In this document: in pieces, positions 44,901 through 54,505 of the stretch | Position numbering within the stretch: the stretch's first letter is position 1 | Layout: every line of letters starts with the position of its first letter | DNA from: Daejeonella lutea | GTDB lineage: Bacteria; Bacteroidota; Bacteroidia; Sphingobacteriales; Sphingobacteriaceae | Assembly (NCBI RefSeq): GCF_900168015.1 | Contig: NZ_FUYR01000001.1 | Span: 1,920,943 to 1,984,942 of the forward strand | Length of the DNA: 64,000 bases | Direction of reading: 5' to 3' | Program-made: the position numbers and the translations under genes | Notes under the pieces: generated by a model | Database searches by the model: none | The model's input: the letters and a program-made list of their open reading frames with translations, nothing else | Told to the model about the DNA's origin: nothing

Positions 44901-46535
44901 ATGTTAAAAGGATTTTTCAACGTGCCGGAACCGGTAAACGAGACTGTATTAAATTATGCTCCTGGAAGTAGAGAACGGAAACAGCTAAAAGAGGCTATTC
45001 TGGAAGCACGGTCAAAAGTTATTGATATACCGATGGTGATAGGCGGCAAAGAAGTAACTACAAGCAAAAAAGAAAGTATTCATCCGCCACATGATCATAA
45101 GCATATCCTTGCTAATTATTCTCAGGGTGAAAAAAAACATGTTACTGATGCGATAAACTCCGCTCTGAAAGCTAAATCTAACTGGGAAGAACTAGCCTGG
45201 GAACAACGCGCTGCCATATTTTTGAAAGCTGCAGATCTGATTGCGGGCCCCTATCGTTATAAACTTAACGCGGCGACGATGCTCGGGCAGTCGAAAAACG
45301 CCTATCAGGCAGAAATAGATTCTGCCTGCGAACTTATAGATTTCCTTCGGTTCAATGTAAAGTATATGACCGATATCTATAAACAACAACCTCCCGTTTC
45401 ACCTCGCGGCGTATGGAATAGGCTCGAACAAAGGCCATTGGAAGGATTTGTGTTTGCCTTAACACCGTTCAATTTTACAGCAATTGCCGGAAACCTGCCA
45501 ACTTCTGCCGCAATGATGGGCAATGTTGTAGTTTGGAAGCCAGCAAATACCCAGATCTATTCTGCCAATGTATTAATGGAGATCTTCCGCGAGGCAGGAC
45601 TACCTGACGGAGTTATAAACCTCGTATATGTTTCCGGACCAGATGCCGGTGAAGTGATTTTTAATCATCCTGATTTCGCTGGTATTCATTTTACGGGTTC
45701 CACTGGGGTGTTCCAGGACATCTGGAAAACAATCGGTAATAACATTCACAAATACAAAACCTACCCGCGTATTGTCGGAGAAACAGGTGGCAAAGATTTT
45801 ATTCTGGTTCATGGCTCAGCAGACGTAAATGCAGCAAGTACGGCCATTGTCCGTGGTGCATTCGAATACCAGGGCCAAAAATGCTCAGCAGCATCGAGAG
45901 TATATGTAGCGTCGTCGGTTTGGCCTGCTATAAAGGAACGCGTCCTTGCCGATCTGGCAAATATAAAAATGGGACCAGTTGAGGATTTCGCCAACTTCGT
46001 AAATGCAGTTATTGATGAAAAATCATTCGATAAGTTGGCTAAATATATTGATGCTGCGAAGAAGGACAAAAGTCTTGAAATAATAGCTGGCGGAAATTAC
46101 GACAAATCTAAAGGCTACTTTATAGAACCCACTATCATCCTAACAAAAGACCCGAACTATATCACCATGTGCGAAGAGCTTTTCGGACCAGTTCTGACAA
46201 TTTTCGTTTTTGCCGACAAGGATTTTGAAAAGACTCTTGAACTTGTTGATAATACATCTATTTATGCGCTTACGGGGGCCGTTATTGCCCAGGATCGCTA
46301 TGCAATAGCCACTGCAACAAATGCCCTGAGAAACGCAGCTGGAAATTTCTATATAAACGACAAGTGCACAGGTGCTGTCGTTGGACAACAGCCTTTCGGA
46401 GGTGCCAGAGGATCAGGTACAAATGACAAGGCAGGTTCGATGATAAATCTTCTACGTTGGGCCTCTCCAAGAGCGATAAAGGAAACGTTTGATCCACCAA
46501 CCGAATACGGGTACCCGTTTTTAGAAAAGGAATAG
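44901..46535 (+). CDS. pruA: L-glutamate gamma-semialdehyde dehydrogenase
   Basis: 544 residues of the eukaryote-like ALDH4 group. It oxidises the product of proline dehydrogenase to glutamate with NAD+. FALTPFNFTAIAGNLPTSAA, the NAD-binding HFTGSTGVFQDIWK, the Glu region VGETGGKDF and the catalytic Cys in YQGQKCSAASRVYV are all intact. Proline dehydrogenase is not fused and not adjacent. Confidence 0.96.
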   Translation: MLKGFFNVPEPVNETVLNYAPGSRERKQLKEAILEARSKVIDIPMVIGGKEVTTSKKESIHPPHDHKHILANYSQGEKKHVTDAINSALKAKSNWEELAWEQRAAIFLKAADLIAGPYRYKLNAATMLGQSKNAYQAEIDSACELIDFLRFNVKYMTDIYKQQPPVSPRGVWNRLEQRPLEGFVFALTPFNFTAIAGNLPTSAAMMGNVVVWKPANTQIYSANVLMEIFREAGLPDGVINLVYVSGPDAGEVIFNHPDFAGIHFTGSTGVFQDIWKTIGNNIHKYKTYPRIVGETGGKDFILVHGSADVNAASTAIVRGAFEYQGQKCSAASRVYVASSVWPAIKERVLADLANIKMGPVEDFANFVNAVIDEKSFDKLAKYIDAAKKDKSLEIIAGGNYDKSKGYFIEPTIILTKDPNYITMCEELFGPVLTIFVFADKDFEKTLELVDNTSIYALTGAVIAQDRYAIATATNALRNAAGNFYINDKCTGAVVGQQPFGGARGSGTNDKAGSMINLLRWASPRAIKETFDPPTEYGYPFLEKE

Positions 46536-46567
46536 TAGGTTTCAACACCCTAATTTCTGTAAAAGCT

Positions 46568-46600
46568 AAAAAAAGTAAAGGCGTCCTAGGACGCCTTTAC
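46568..46600 (-). terminator. Terminator of the SulP gene, between convergent genes
   Basis: A perfect 26-base palindrome (46575-46600, arms GTAAAGGCGTCCT and AGGACGCCTTTAC) is followed on the minus strand by seven T. It can also fold on the plus strand after pruA, but there the T-run is missing. Confidence 0.88.
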
Positions 46601-46644
46601 CATTCAACTAAACTAAAACCCGGTTTCCCGGACATTTTTAACCC

Positions 46645-48210
46645 TTAATTCACTTTGGCAACAATCATGTCTTTCAAGGGTGGAACCTCGTAATGATCTT
46701 TGATGTTAACGAGCTGAACGATAGTCCCTTTCGTATACGCGTTATGCTTGAAATTATCGATAATCTCAAGAACATCTTTGTCGATATACTTAGAATCAGA
46801 TCCGTCGATTACTACATCCGATTCAGCAGGCAAATTTGTGAGCGTATACTGGATAGCTGCTTTGTTAAGAAATGAAACTTCCTGTGCTAATTTGATAGTG
46901 ATGAGTTTTTTACCACCGTTTCTCTCAATCTTATAGAAATAAGGATTACGAAGGTTATTTCTCAGAATGTAGAATATTCCAACCATCATTCCAATTGCAA
47001 CCCCTTTCAACAAGTCAGTAAAAACAATCGCCAGTATAGTTACAACGAAAGGTATGAATTGATCTTTACCATGCGCCCACATTTTCTTAAACAAGTCGAT
47101 TCGTGCTAACTTGTATCCGGTCACCAACAAAATAGCAGCTAAACAAGCTAATGGAATTTGATTAAGAATAAGTGGAATGAACAGGATTGAAAGAAGAAGC
47201 CACATTCCATGTGATATTGCACTCATCTTAGTCCGCCCACCTGAATTAACATTCACTGACGACCTTACAATAACGGAGGTCATCGGCAGCCCGCCAAGCA
47301 TACCGCTCGTAATATTACCCACTCCCTGGGCTACAAGCTCCCTGTTTGTCGGTGAGATCCGTTTTATAGGATCAATTTTGTCAACCGCCTCGATACAAAG
47401 CAAAGTTTCGATACTAGCTACAATGGCAATTGTAAATGCCACTACCCATACGTTCTTGTTCCCAATTTGGGAAAAATCAGGCATAGAAAACAAGCCCATG
47501 AACTCGTTGAACGAGTTAACCACGGGTATTGTAACTAAATGCTCAGAACTTAGAGCGAAAGATGTGCCCTGAAATAGAAAAGAAAGCAGAATTCCCAGTG
47601 ATACAACTATTACCGGTGCGGGAATCATACTCAACTTTTTAATCTTAGGCCAGTAAATCAGAACCAGAAGTGAAAGTAGACTGATCACAACTGCCCCATA
47701 TGTAAATTTGCTTAGCGCATCACTGATAGCTGAGAATGTGTTCCCCTGGTCGGTCTGAAGAAAACTTTCATCACCTTCAAAATCTGAGTCATACCCAACT
47801 GCATGTGGCAGTTGCTTAAGGATCAGAATAATACCGATCGCCGCTAGCATTCCTTCAATAACTGCAGAAGGAAAATAATTTGCAATAATCCCGGCTTTAA
47901 GGAAACCGAGGATTATCTGTAAAAAGCCGGCAATTACTACTGCCAAAAGGAAGGTTTGGTACGAACCTAATGATGCTATAGCACTAAAAACTATTACTGT
48001 CAAGCCCGCAGCTGGTCCGCTAACACTAAGTTGCGAACCACTGATCGACGAAACCACTATCCCGCCGATTATCCCGGTAAGAATTCCTGCAAATAGTGGT
48101 GCCCCTGATGCCATAGCAATACCAAGACATAAGGGTAATGCTACCAGGAAGACAACAATTCCTGCTGGCAAATCCTTTTTCAAGTTTTTACTTAAAAAGT
48201 ATTTTGTCAT
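46645..48210 (-). CDS. SulP-family anion transporter (probable bicarbonate uptake)
   Basis: 521 residues. The membrane domain starts DLPAGIVVFLVALPLCLGIAMASGAP, with the SulP signature ISGSQLSVSGPAAGLTVIVF and further GMLGGLPMTSVIVRSS. The C-terminal 90 residues are a STAS domain (VVIDGSDSKYIDKDVLEII). The family moves sulfate or bicarbonate. The carbonic anhydrase gene 66 bases upstream on the same strand makes bicarbonate much the likelier substrate. Confidence 0.9.
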   Translation of the reverse strand: MTKYFLSKNLKKDLPAGIVVFLVALPLCLGIAMASGAPLFAGILTGIIGGIVVSSISGSQLSVSGPAAGLTVIVFSAIASLGSYQTFLLAVVIAGFLQIILGFLKAGIIANYFPSAVIEGMLAAIGIILILKQLPHAVGYDSDFEGDESFLQTDQGNTFSAISDALSKFTYGAVVISLLSLLVLIYWPKIKKLSMIPAPVIVVSLGILLSFLFQGTSFALSSEHLVTIPVVNSFNEFMGLFSMPDFSQIGNKNVWVVAFTIAIVASIETLLCIEAVDKIDPIKRISPTNRELVAQGVGNITSGMLGGLPMTSVIVRSSVNVNSGGRTKMSAISHGMWLLLSILFIPLILNQIPLACLAAILLVTGYKLARIDLFKKMWAHGKDQFIPFVVTILAIVFTDLLKGVAIGMMVGIFYILRNNLRNPYFYKIERNGGKKLITIKLAQEVSFLNKAAIQYTLTNLPAESDVVIDGSDSKYIDKDVLEIIDNFKHNAYTKGTIVQLVNIKDHYEVPPLKDMIVAKVN

Positions 48211-48276
48211 AATAATTTATATTCTTTATCTGTTAATTCATGTATTTATAACCGCATTTCATTGCGCGGCCTTGTA

Positions 48277-48954
48277 TCAAACGGCTCCTGCTTTGCTAAC
48301 GCTTTCCAGGTTACTTTCCAGGTCAAACATCTCGTCGAAGAATTCAACACAACCTGTACTAATGTCGTAGATACCGCCGATAATTCCGATTTCGCCTTTT
48401 TCAAGCATTTCCCGTATAATCTGGCTGTGACCGACTATGGTTTGAATTTGATGATGCACATTATTGTGAAGAACATTATCCAGGAATTTCTTATTACCTG
48501 ATGTTCTGTTCTCTGTTGTTTCTGTTTCAGCGGTAATTGCAGGATCGATCATTTTAGTAAGGGATCCAAGATGTCCCATCTCTACCCCGTCGCAGGCAGC
48601 TTTCACAGCTCCGCAAGACGTGTGACCTAATACAACAACAAGCTTACTTCCAAGAACTTTGCAGGTGTACTCCATACTTGCTATGGCTTGCTGACTTGCG
48701 ATGTTTCCTGCAAGTCGTATACTGAAAATATCTCCAAGTCCCTGATCAAAAACAAGTTCGGTTACGACCCTGGAATCACTGCAACTTAAAATCGCTGCAA
48801 ACGGCCACTGACCCTCAGTAGTTTCGGTTACTGTCTGCATAAAATCGCGTTTGTAACTCAGGTTATTGCAGAAACGAGTGTTTCCTTCTTTAAGAAATTC
48901 TAACGCTTTTTGTGGCGTAAGTGATTCGCGTGTTTGTCCTATATGATGTCTCAT
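48277..48954 (-). CDS. Beta-class carbonic anhydrase
   Basis: 225 residues. Zinc ligands Cys58 and Asp60 are in CSDSRVV, and His111 and Cys114 in GHTSCGAV. It interconverts CO2 and bicarbonate. The order carbonic anhydrase then SulP on one strand is a known pairing for taking up dissolved inorganic carbon to feed carboxylases. An acyl-CoA carboxylase subunit is encoded less than 1 kb away. Cytoplasmic, as no signal peptide is seen. Confidence 0.93.
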   Translation of the reverse strand: MRHHIGQTRESLTPQKALEFLKEGNTRFCNNLSYKRDFMQTVTETTEGQWPFAAILSCSDSRVVTELVFDQGLGDIFSIRLAGNIASQQAIASMEYTCKVLGSKLVVVLGHTSCGAVKAACDGVEMGHLGSLTKMIDPAITAETETTENRTSGNKKFLDNVLHNNVHHQIQTIVGHSQIIREMLEKGEIGIIGGIYDISTGCVEFFDEMFDLESNLESVSKAGAV

Positions 48955-49130
48955 GATATATGATATTAATGTTAATGCTATTAAAAGTATTCCCTGTCGA
49001 AAAGACAGAATTAAGGTATCGTGCCAAACTTTTTGGTGAATCCATTACACGCTGACGCGCAGAGTCAAATCATCCAGATGTTGAAGGCAGATAATTCTCC
49101 TGATAGAATCAGGATATGGAAAAAGGAATA

Positions 49131-49466
49131 TTAACAGTTTGGTGGAGGGGTAGGCACCGAGGGGTAAAATGCCTGTATAGGATAGTCTCTCAACAATATA
49201 AATTGTTTTGAAGCCAAATCAATTTGTGGAATGGCAAATTTAAATTTACTAAGTCCGCTGAGCCATTCTCCTTTATTAAGAGAATCTTTGGCCTGATCTG
49301 TTCCTTTTGAAGAATGATTTTCTATCTCAAGTTGCATAATCACGGCATTCACCACCTGGCTATCCATATGGATGGCAATTAGTGGTGCTACGGAAATAGC
49401 CATCTTCGCAAAGAAGATGAACAAAAAGACGTAACTAAATAATTTTTTAGCGAATTCCTTTTTCAT
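49131..49466 (-). CDS. Small protein with N-terminal membrane helix, unknown function
   Basis: 111 residues from the ATG at 49464-49466; a TTG five codons upstream is also open. One hydrophobic helix (about 10-31, YVFLFIFFAKMAISVAPLIAI) is followed by an extracytoplasmic part ending in PTPPPNC. I do not recognise the family. It lies upstream of the carbonic anhydrase gene, separated by 176 bases without a visible gene. Confidence 0.55.
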   Translation of the reverse strand: MKKEFAKKLFSYVFLFIFFAKMAISVAPLIAIHMDSQVVNAVIMQLEIENHSSKGTDQAKDSLNKGEWLSGLSKFKFAIPQIDLASKQFILLRDYPIQAFYPSVPTPPPNC

Positions 49467-49706
49467 TTCACGTGTATTCAATACACAATGGCTAATTGGT
49501 TCGATGCTAAATTAGCAATTTGAACACCAAAGCGTTAAGACACTTAGGTAAAAGTTAAAAAAATAACAAAACAATTACAATTTACCACCCAATTTACATT
49601 TCTCCTTTATGGGCGATGTGTTTTACAACATTTGTCATGCACTTATGTTTGCCTTCTTCATAGTGTCTAATCACCATTTTTTGTTAATTTCACCAAAAAG
49701 TATAAA

Positions 49707-51248
49707 GTGGACAAGAAGATAGAAACTCTACAGAATAAACAGAGAGAAGCCCTGCTTGGAGGAGGAGAAGCCAGAATTGACAGCCAGCATAAAAAAGGCA
49801 AGCTTACTGCGAGGGAGCGGCTTCACTTTCTATTGGATGAAAACTCATTTGAAGAAATAGGCATGCTGGTCACACACAGGTCTACCGACTTTGGGATGGA
49901 AAAAGAAAAATATCCTGGTGACGGGGTAGTTACTGGCTATGGAACGATCAACGGACGCCTGGTATATGTATTTTCTCAGGACTTTACGGTTTTTGGGGGA
50001 TCCTTATCGGAAACTCATGCTGAAAAGATCTGCAAAATTATGGATCTGGCGCTTAAAAATGGCGCACCTGTAATTGGTTTAAATGATTCTGGTGGGGCAA
50101 GGATACAGGAAGGCGTGGTTTCACTTGGTGGATATGCTGATATATTCTATAGAAACACCATGGCTTCGGGTGTTATTCCGCAGATATCAGCGATCATGGG
50201 TCCATGTGCGGGTGGCGCAGTGTATTCCCCGGCTATAACTGATTTTGTATTAATGGTCGAAAACACATCGTATATGTTCGTAACGGGGCCGAATGTGGTT
50301 AAGACCGTGACACATGAAATAGTAAGTTCAGAGGAACTTGGGGGTGCGAGTGCACATTCTACCAAATCTGGTGTTACACATTTTGCTTGCGCGAACGAAA
50401 TAGAAGCCATAAACCATGTCAAACAATTGCTGAGCTATATGCCACAGAATTGTGAAGAAAACACTCCTGCTATTGTCTACGATCCCACGGATGAACACAG
50501 GCCTCACTTAAACGAAATCATTCCGGATAATAATTCTCAGCCATACGACATTCGTGAGGTTATTGCGGAAATTGCCGATGAAAATACATTCCTGGAGGTT
50601 CACAAAGATTTCGCTGAAAATATAGTGGTAGGTTTTGCACGCCTGGCTGGACGAAGCATTGGTATCGTAGCCAATCAACCCGCTTTTCTGGCTGGTGTTC
50701 TTGATATACATTCTTCAGTTAAAGGAGCACGATTTGTGCGTTTTTGCGATAGTTTCAACATTCCGTTACTTGTACTTGAAGATGTTCCTGGATTTCTTCC
50801 AGGAACGGATCAGGAGTGGAATGCCATTATAACTAATGGCGCCAAATTGCTTTATGCATTTTGTGAGGCGACAGTCCCCAGGATAACAGTCATAACACGA
50901 AAAGCTTACGGTGGTGCTTATGATGTTATGAATTCCAAACATATTGGAGCGGATATGAATTATGCCTGGCCTAGCGCAGAAATTGCGGTTATGGGTGCAA
51001 AAGGGGCCGCTGAAATCATCTTCAAGCGAGATATAACTGCTGCAGAAGATCCAAACGCTCGCTGGCTGGAAAAAGAAAAAGAATATTCAGATATTTTTGC
51101 GAACCCATACCGGGCCGCTGAACGTGGGTTTATTGACGAAGTGATTGAACCAGCTGACACCAGAAAGAAGCTGATAAGGGCTTTCAAGATGCTTGAGAAT
51201 AAAGTGGTTAACAATCCAAGGAAGAAGCACGGCAATATACCGTTGTAA
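49707..51248 (+). CDS. Acyl-CoA carboxylase beta subunit (carboxyltransferase)
   Basis: 513 residues, with a GTG start ([16 protein letters not shown] is the normal beginning of the family). It transfers CO2 from carboxybiotin to propionyl-CoA or a similar acyl-CoA. Crotonase-fold oxyanion loops are [12 protein letters not shown] (N half) and [15 protein letters not shown] (C half). The biotin carboxylase and biotin carrier genes are not in the window, so the complex is assembled from genes elsewhere. A repeat array is in register with its stop codon. Confidence 0.93.
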   Translation: MDKKIETLQNKQREALLGGGEARIDSQHKKGKLTARERLHFLLDENSFEEIGMLVTHRSTDFGMEKEKYPGDGVVTGYGTINGRLVYVFSQDFTVFGGSLSETHAEKICKIMDLALKNGAPVIGLNDSGGARIQEGVVSLGGYADIFYRNTMASGVIPQISAIMGPCAGGAVYSPAITDFVLMVENTSYMFVTGPNVVKTVTHEIVSSEELGGASAHSTKSGVTHFACANEIEAINHVKQLLSYMPQNCEENTPAIVYDPTDEHRPHLNEIIPDNNSQPYDIREVIAEIADENTFLEVHKDFAENIVVGFARLAGRSIGIVANQPAFLAGVLDIHSSVKGARFVRFCDSFNIPLLVLEDVPGFLPGTDQEWNAIITNGAKLLYAFCEATVPRITVITRKAYGGAYDVMNSKHIGADMNYAWPSAEIAVMGAKGAAEIIFKRDITAAEDPNARWLEKEKEYSDIFANPYRAAERGFIDEVIEPADTRKKLIRAFKMLENKVVNNPRKKHGNIPL

Positions 51249-51337
51249 GTTTTACGTAGGACGTTATACGTAGTACGTTCTACGTGAAACTCGTACACAG
51301 CGTTTAAGTACTTATAACGTATTACGTACAACGTATA
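51242..51337. repeat. Paired heptad arrays with core (GTnnTAC / ACGTAnn)
   Basis: The left arm is seven units in register (51242-51290): GTTGTAA, GTTTTAC, GTAGGAC, GTTATAC, GTAGTAC, GTTCTAC, GTGAAAC. The first contains the stop codon of the carboxylase gene (51246-51248). The right arm (51310-51337) is ACTTATA, ACGTATT, ACGTACA, ACGTATA, the inverse of the left. The loop carries the core on the minus strand (ACACAGCGTTTAAG at 51295-51308). This is the cleanest example in the window. Confidence 0.92.
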
Positions 51338-51343
51338 CCTCTG

Positions 51344-51751
51344 ATGAGCCATATCGAACAAATCCCCTCCTACCTTACATGGAAGATTCGTCATAAGGTA
51401 ATGTACCCAGATCTAAATTTTGAGAAGGTGATCCTGCCCAATGATGATGATGGTATACATTTTGGCTTATTTGATCACAATACATTAATTAGTGTGGTTT
51501 CACTGTTCAAAACTGTAAAATCCATGCAATTCAGAAAATTCGCTACACTATCAGAGCATCAGGGGAAAGGTTATGGCGCGGAGCTATTGAATTACCTCTT
51601 GGAGTTTGCTAAAGCTGAGGGGTGCGATCATATTTGGTGCAATGCCCGACAGAAAGCTTCCGGATTTTATAGTAAATTCGGCTTTTCTGAAACCAATAAA
51701 ACTTCAAGCGCTAACGGTCACGATTATGTGATCATGGAAAGACTATTATAA
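51344..51751 (+). CDS. GNAT-family N-acetyltransferase
   Basis: 135 residues with the acetyl-CoA binding motif A in LSEHQGKGYGAELLNYLLEFA (Q/G-x-x-G-x-G/A) and motif B in SGFYSKFGFSE. Substrate unknown. It follows the repeat array by 6 bases, so any leader must lie in the array, and it precedes the M42 peptidase gene by only 7 bases. Confidence 0.9.
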   Translation: MSHIEQIPSYLTWKIRHKVMYPDLNFEKVILPNDDDGIHFGLFDHNTLISVVSLFKTVKSMQFRKFATLSEHQGKGYGAELLNYLLEFAKAEGCDHIWCNARQKASGFYSKFGFSETNKTSSANGHDYVIMERLL

Positions 51752-51758
51752 TTGAATT

Positions 51759-52865
51759 ATGAGCAAGAAAAAGGAAGATAAACACGTCCCGGTAGTAAAT
51801 AAAGAGTCCCTGGCATTCTTCGAGAACTATATTAATAACCCTTCACCAACAGGATTTGAGTGGGAAGGACAACGTTTATGGCTGGATTATATCAAGCCTT
51901 TTACTGATGATCATTTTGTTGATAATTACGGCACTGCCGTAGCGGTCATCAACCCAAAGGCAGCATATAAAGTTGTTATTGAGGCCCACGCTGATGAAAT
52001 TTCATGGTTTGTCAATTATATCACAAAAGATGGTTTGATATACGTGATCAGAAACGGTGGCTCAGATCATCAGATTGCACCTTCGAAACGCGTTAATATT
52101 CACACTGAAAAGGGTATTGTCAAAGCTGTCTTCGGTTGGCCGGCCATTCATACCCGTAGCGGGGAAAAAGAAGAAGCTCCAACTCTCAAAAACATTTTTC
52201 TGGATTGCGGCTGTACTACCAAAGAGGAAATCGAAGCTCTGGGAATTCATGTTGGCTGTGTTATTACGTATGAAGACGAGTTCATGGTGCTTAATGACAG
52301 GTATTATGTTGGCCGGGCATTGGACAACCGCGCTGGCGGTTTCATGATTGCAGAAGTCGCTCGGCTTTTAAAAGAGAATAAGAAAAAATTACCTTTCGGA
52401 TTATATATTGTCAATTCCGTACAGGAAGAAATCGGTTTACGAGGTGCAGAAATGATTGCTCATCGTATCAAACCGAATGTGGCCATCATCACAGACGTAA
52501 CTCATGATACACAAACCCCGATGATTAATAAAATCACGCAGGGTGATTTAGCATGTGGTAAAGGACCTGTGGTTTCTTACGCGCCGGCTGTTCAAACTAA
52601 CTTGAATAAGCTCCTTATCAAAACTGCCGAGAAAAGCAATATTCCCTTCCAGCGTCAGGCCTCATCCAGATCAACGGGAACCGATACTGATGCTTTTGCA
52701 TATTCAAATGAGGGCGTTGTTTCTGCTCTGATTTCACTTCCATTGCGGTATATGCACACGACAGTTGAGATGATTCACAAGGAAGACGTGGACAATGTCA
52801 TACGGCTGATTTACGAATCATTATTAAACATTAAAGTCGATCATGATTTTAGATCGATAAAATAA
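51759..52865 (+). CDS. M42-family metallopeptidase (aminopeptidase)
   Basis: 368 residues. Metal ligands are seen in VIEAHADEISWFV, ALDNRAGGFM, VNSVQEEIGLRGAEM and ITDVTHDTQTP, and the last His in PLRYMHTTVEMIHKED. These enzymes form large tetrahedral complexes that trim peptides to amino acids. The short gap after the GNAT gene suggests one transcript. Confidence 0.92.
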   Translation: MSKKKEDKHVPVVNKESLAFFENYINNPSPTGFEWEGQRLWLDYIKPFTDDHFVDNYGTAVAVINPKAAYKVVIEAHADEISWFVNYITKDGLIYVIRNGGSDHQIAPSKRVNIHTEKGIVKAVFGWPAIHTRSGEKEEAPTLKNIFLDCGCTTKEEIEALGIHVGCVITYEDEFMVLNDRYYVGRALDNRAGGFMIAEVARLLKENKKKLPFGLYIVNSVQEEIGLRGAEMIAHRIKPNVAIITDVTHDTQTPMINKITQGDLACGKGPVVSYAPAVQTNLNKLLIKTAEKSNIPFQRQASSRSTGTDTDAFAYSNEGVVSALISLPLRYMHTTVEMIHKEDVDNVIRLIYESLLNIKVDHDFRSIK

Positions 52866-52932
52866 AGATATCTCGGCTTGACGCAAAAACATTAAGGCTT
52901 ATCGCAGGTTAGCATAAGATAGATCTAAGACT

Positions 52933-54465
52933 ATGGATAGAAAATCCAAATTCACAGAAACGATAAAATCTTCTTACACCACAGAGAAGGCATTTATCTA
53001 TCTCGGTGCCGGCATTTTGGACGGTGAAATTATTCCTGAGGCTGAAGTTAATTTAGCATTGAAAATGATGAACCGGCACGGCCTGATTGCCGGAGCTACA
53101 GGAACCGGAAAAACCCGCACTCTGCAGTTAATTGCAGAACAACTTTCTGATGCAGGAGTTCCGGTGTTTATGCTCGACGTCAAGGGGGATCTGTCTGGGC
53201 TTAACCAGGCTGGACAAACTAATCCCAAACTGGAAGAACGTGCTGCTGCACTTGGCCGGACATTCGAACCTTCTGCCTTTCCTGTAGAACTATATTCTCT
53301 ATCGGGAGAGTTAGGAGCACAAATGCGGGCAACTGTTCTGGAGTTCGGACCGGTACTACTTGCGAAGATCCTGGATCTTAACGACACCCAGGCGGGAGTT
53401 ATGGCTGTGATCTTCAAATATGCCGATGATAACAAACTTCCCCTTCTGGACCTGAATGATCTCAAAAAACTTATCTCTTATTTATCAAGCGGTCCCGGTG
53501 CCGCTGAGATAAAAGAAAGCTACGGTAGTATTTCCACCGTAACATCTGGTACGATGCTCAGAAAAATCGTCGCTATAGAGCAGCAGGGTTTATCACGAAT
53601 TTTTGGTGAACGTTCCTTTGACATTCAGGATCTGTTTAACAGGGTTGACGGCAAAGGAGTAATCAGTCTGCTAAACATATCAGACGTGCAAGCGCAACCG
53701 GTTTTATACTCCACGTTTTTATTGAGCTTACTTGCCGAGATTTTTTACAGCATGCCTGAGGCTGGTGATCCGGAAAAGCCAAAGCTTGTGTTTTTCTTTG
53801 ATGAAGCTCATCTGCTTTTCAAAAATTCTTCCCGAGCCTTCCTTGAGCAGATAGAAACAATCATCAGACTAATCAGGTCTAAAGGAATTGGTGTTTTCTT
53901 TTGCACCCAGTCGCCAATGGATGTTCCTGAGAGCGTTCTAGGGCAGTTGGGAAACAGAGTTCAGCATGCGCTTAGAGCCTTTACCCCTAACGATGCAGAA
54001 GCTCTCAAGAAAACTGTAAATACATACCCACGCTCAGATTTCTACGAAATCAACCGCACTTTGACCGCACTGGGAACTGGTCAGGCCCTAATTACGGTAT
54101 TAAATGAAAAGGGAATCCCTACGGAAGTAGTAGCCGCACACCTTATCCCGCCAAGAGCTTCAATGTCGCCGCTGCCTGCAGCTGAGGCAGATGCTCTGAT
54201 GAAATCCAGCAATAATTTCAGTAAATATCAGGAAGTAATTGACCCTGAAAGCGCTTATGATATTCTGACTAAACGCGTTGACGCAAAACTTACTGAAGAA
54301 GCAAACATCAAACAACAAGAAGTAGAAGAGAAACAAAATGCGCCGAAAAGAAATGAGAAAAGTACCTTTGAAAAAGTGATAAGCGCTCCAATTACCCGCC
54401 AAATCGGGACTGCAATAGTCAGAGGTTTGTTTGGGATGCTAACCGGCAAAAAACCACGATACTAA
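52933..54465 (+). CDS. HerA-like ATPase, DUF853 (YjgR type)
   Basis: 510 residues. Walker A is GATGTGKTRT (about 54-63), and Walker B is KLVFFFDEAHLLF. FFCTQSPMDVPESVLGQLGNRVQHAL is the sensor-like segment. The family is related to the archaeal DNA-end-processing helicase HerA and to FtsK, but its own role is unknown. A low-complexity charged stretch (EEANIKQQEVEEKQ) precedes a C-terminal helix that ends GLFGMLTGKKPRY. No nuclease partner gene is nearby. Confidence 0.9.
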   Translation: MDRKSKFTETIKSSYTTEKAFIYLGAGILDGEIIPEAEVNLALKMMNRHGLIAGATGTGKTRTLQLIAEQLSDAGVPVFMLDVKGDLSGLNQAGQTNPKLEERAAALGRTFEPSAFPVELYSLSGELGAQMRATVLEFGPVLLAKILDLNDTQAGVMAVIFKYADDNKLPLLDLNDLKKLISYLSSGPGAAEIKESYGSISTVTSGTMLRKIVAIEQQGLSRIFGERSFDIQDLFNRVDGKGVISLLNISDVQAQPVLYSTFLLSLLAEIFYSMPEAGDPEKPKLVFFFDEAHLLFKNSSRAFLEQIETIIRLIRSKGIGVFFCTQSPMDVPESVLGQLGNRVQHALRAFTPNDAEALKKTVNTYPRSDFYEINRTLTALGTGQALITVLNEKGIPTEVVAAHLIPPRASMSPLPAAEADALMKSSNNFSKYQEVIDPESAYDILTKRVDAKLTEEANIKQQEVEEKQNAPKRNEKSTFEKVISAPITRQIGTAIVRGLFGMLTGKKPRY

Positions 54466-54505
54466 TCGATCGATAAATTTATAAATAGAATTAATAACAA
54501 AATTG

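Noticed and set aside
51242-51337. CRISPR array
   Set aside because: Units are 7 bp with no spacers, and arms are inverted; not a CRISPR layout.
50960-51394. 144-codon minus-strand frame over the end of the carboxylase gene
   Set aside because: It is antisense to conserved carboxyltransferase codons, and its upstream part lies in the heptad repeat, which explains why it is open.
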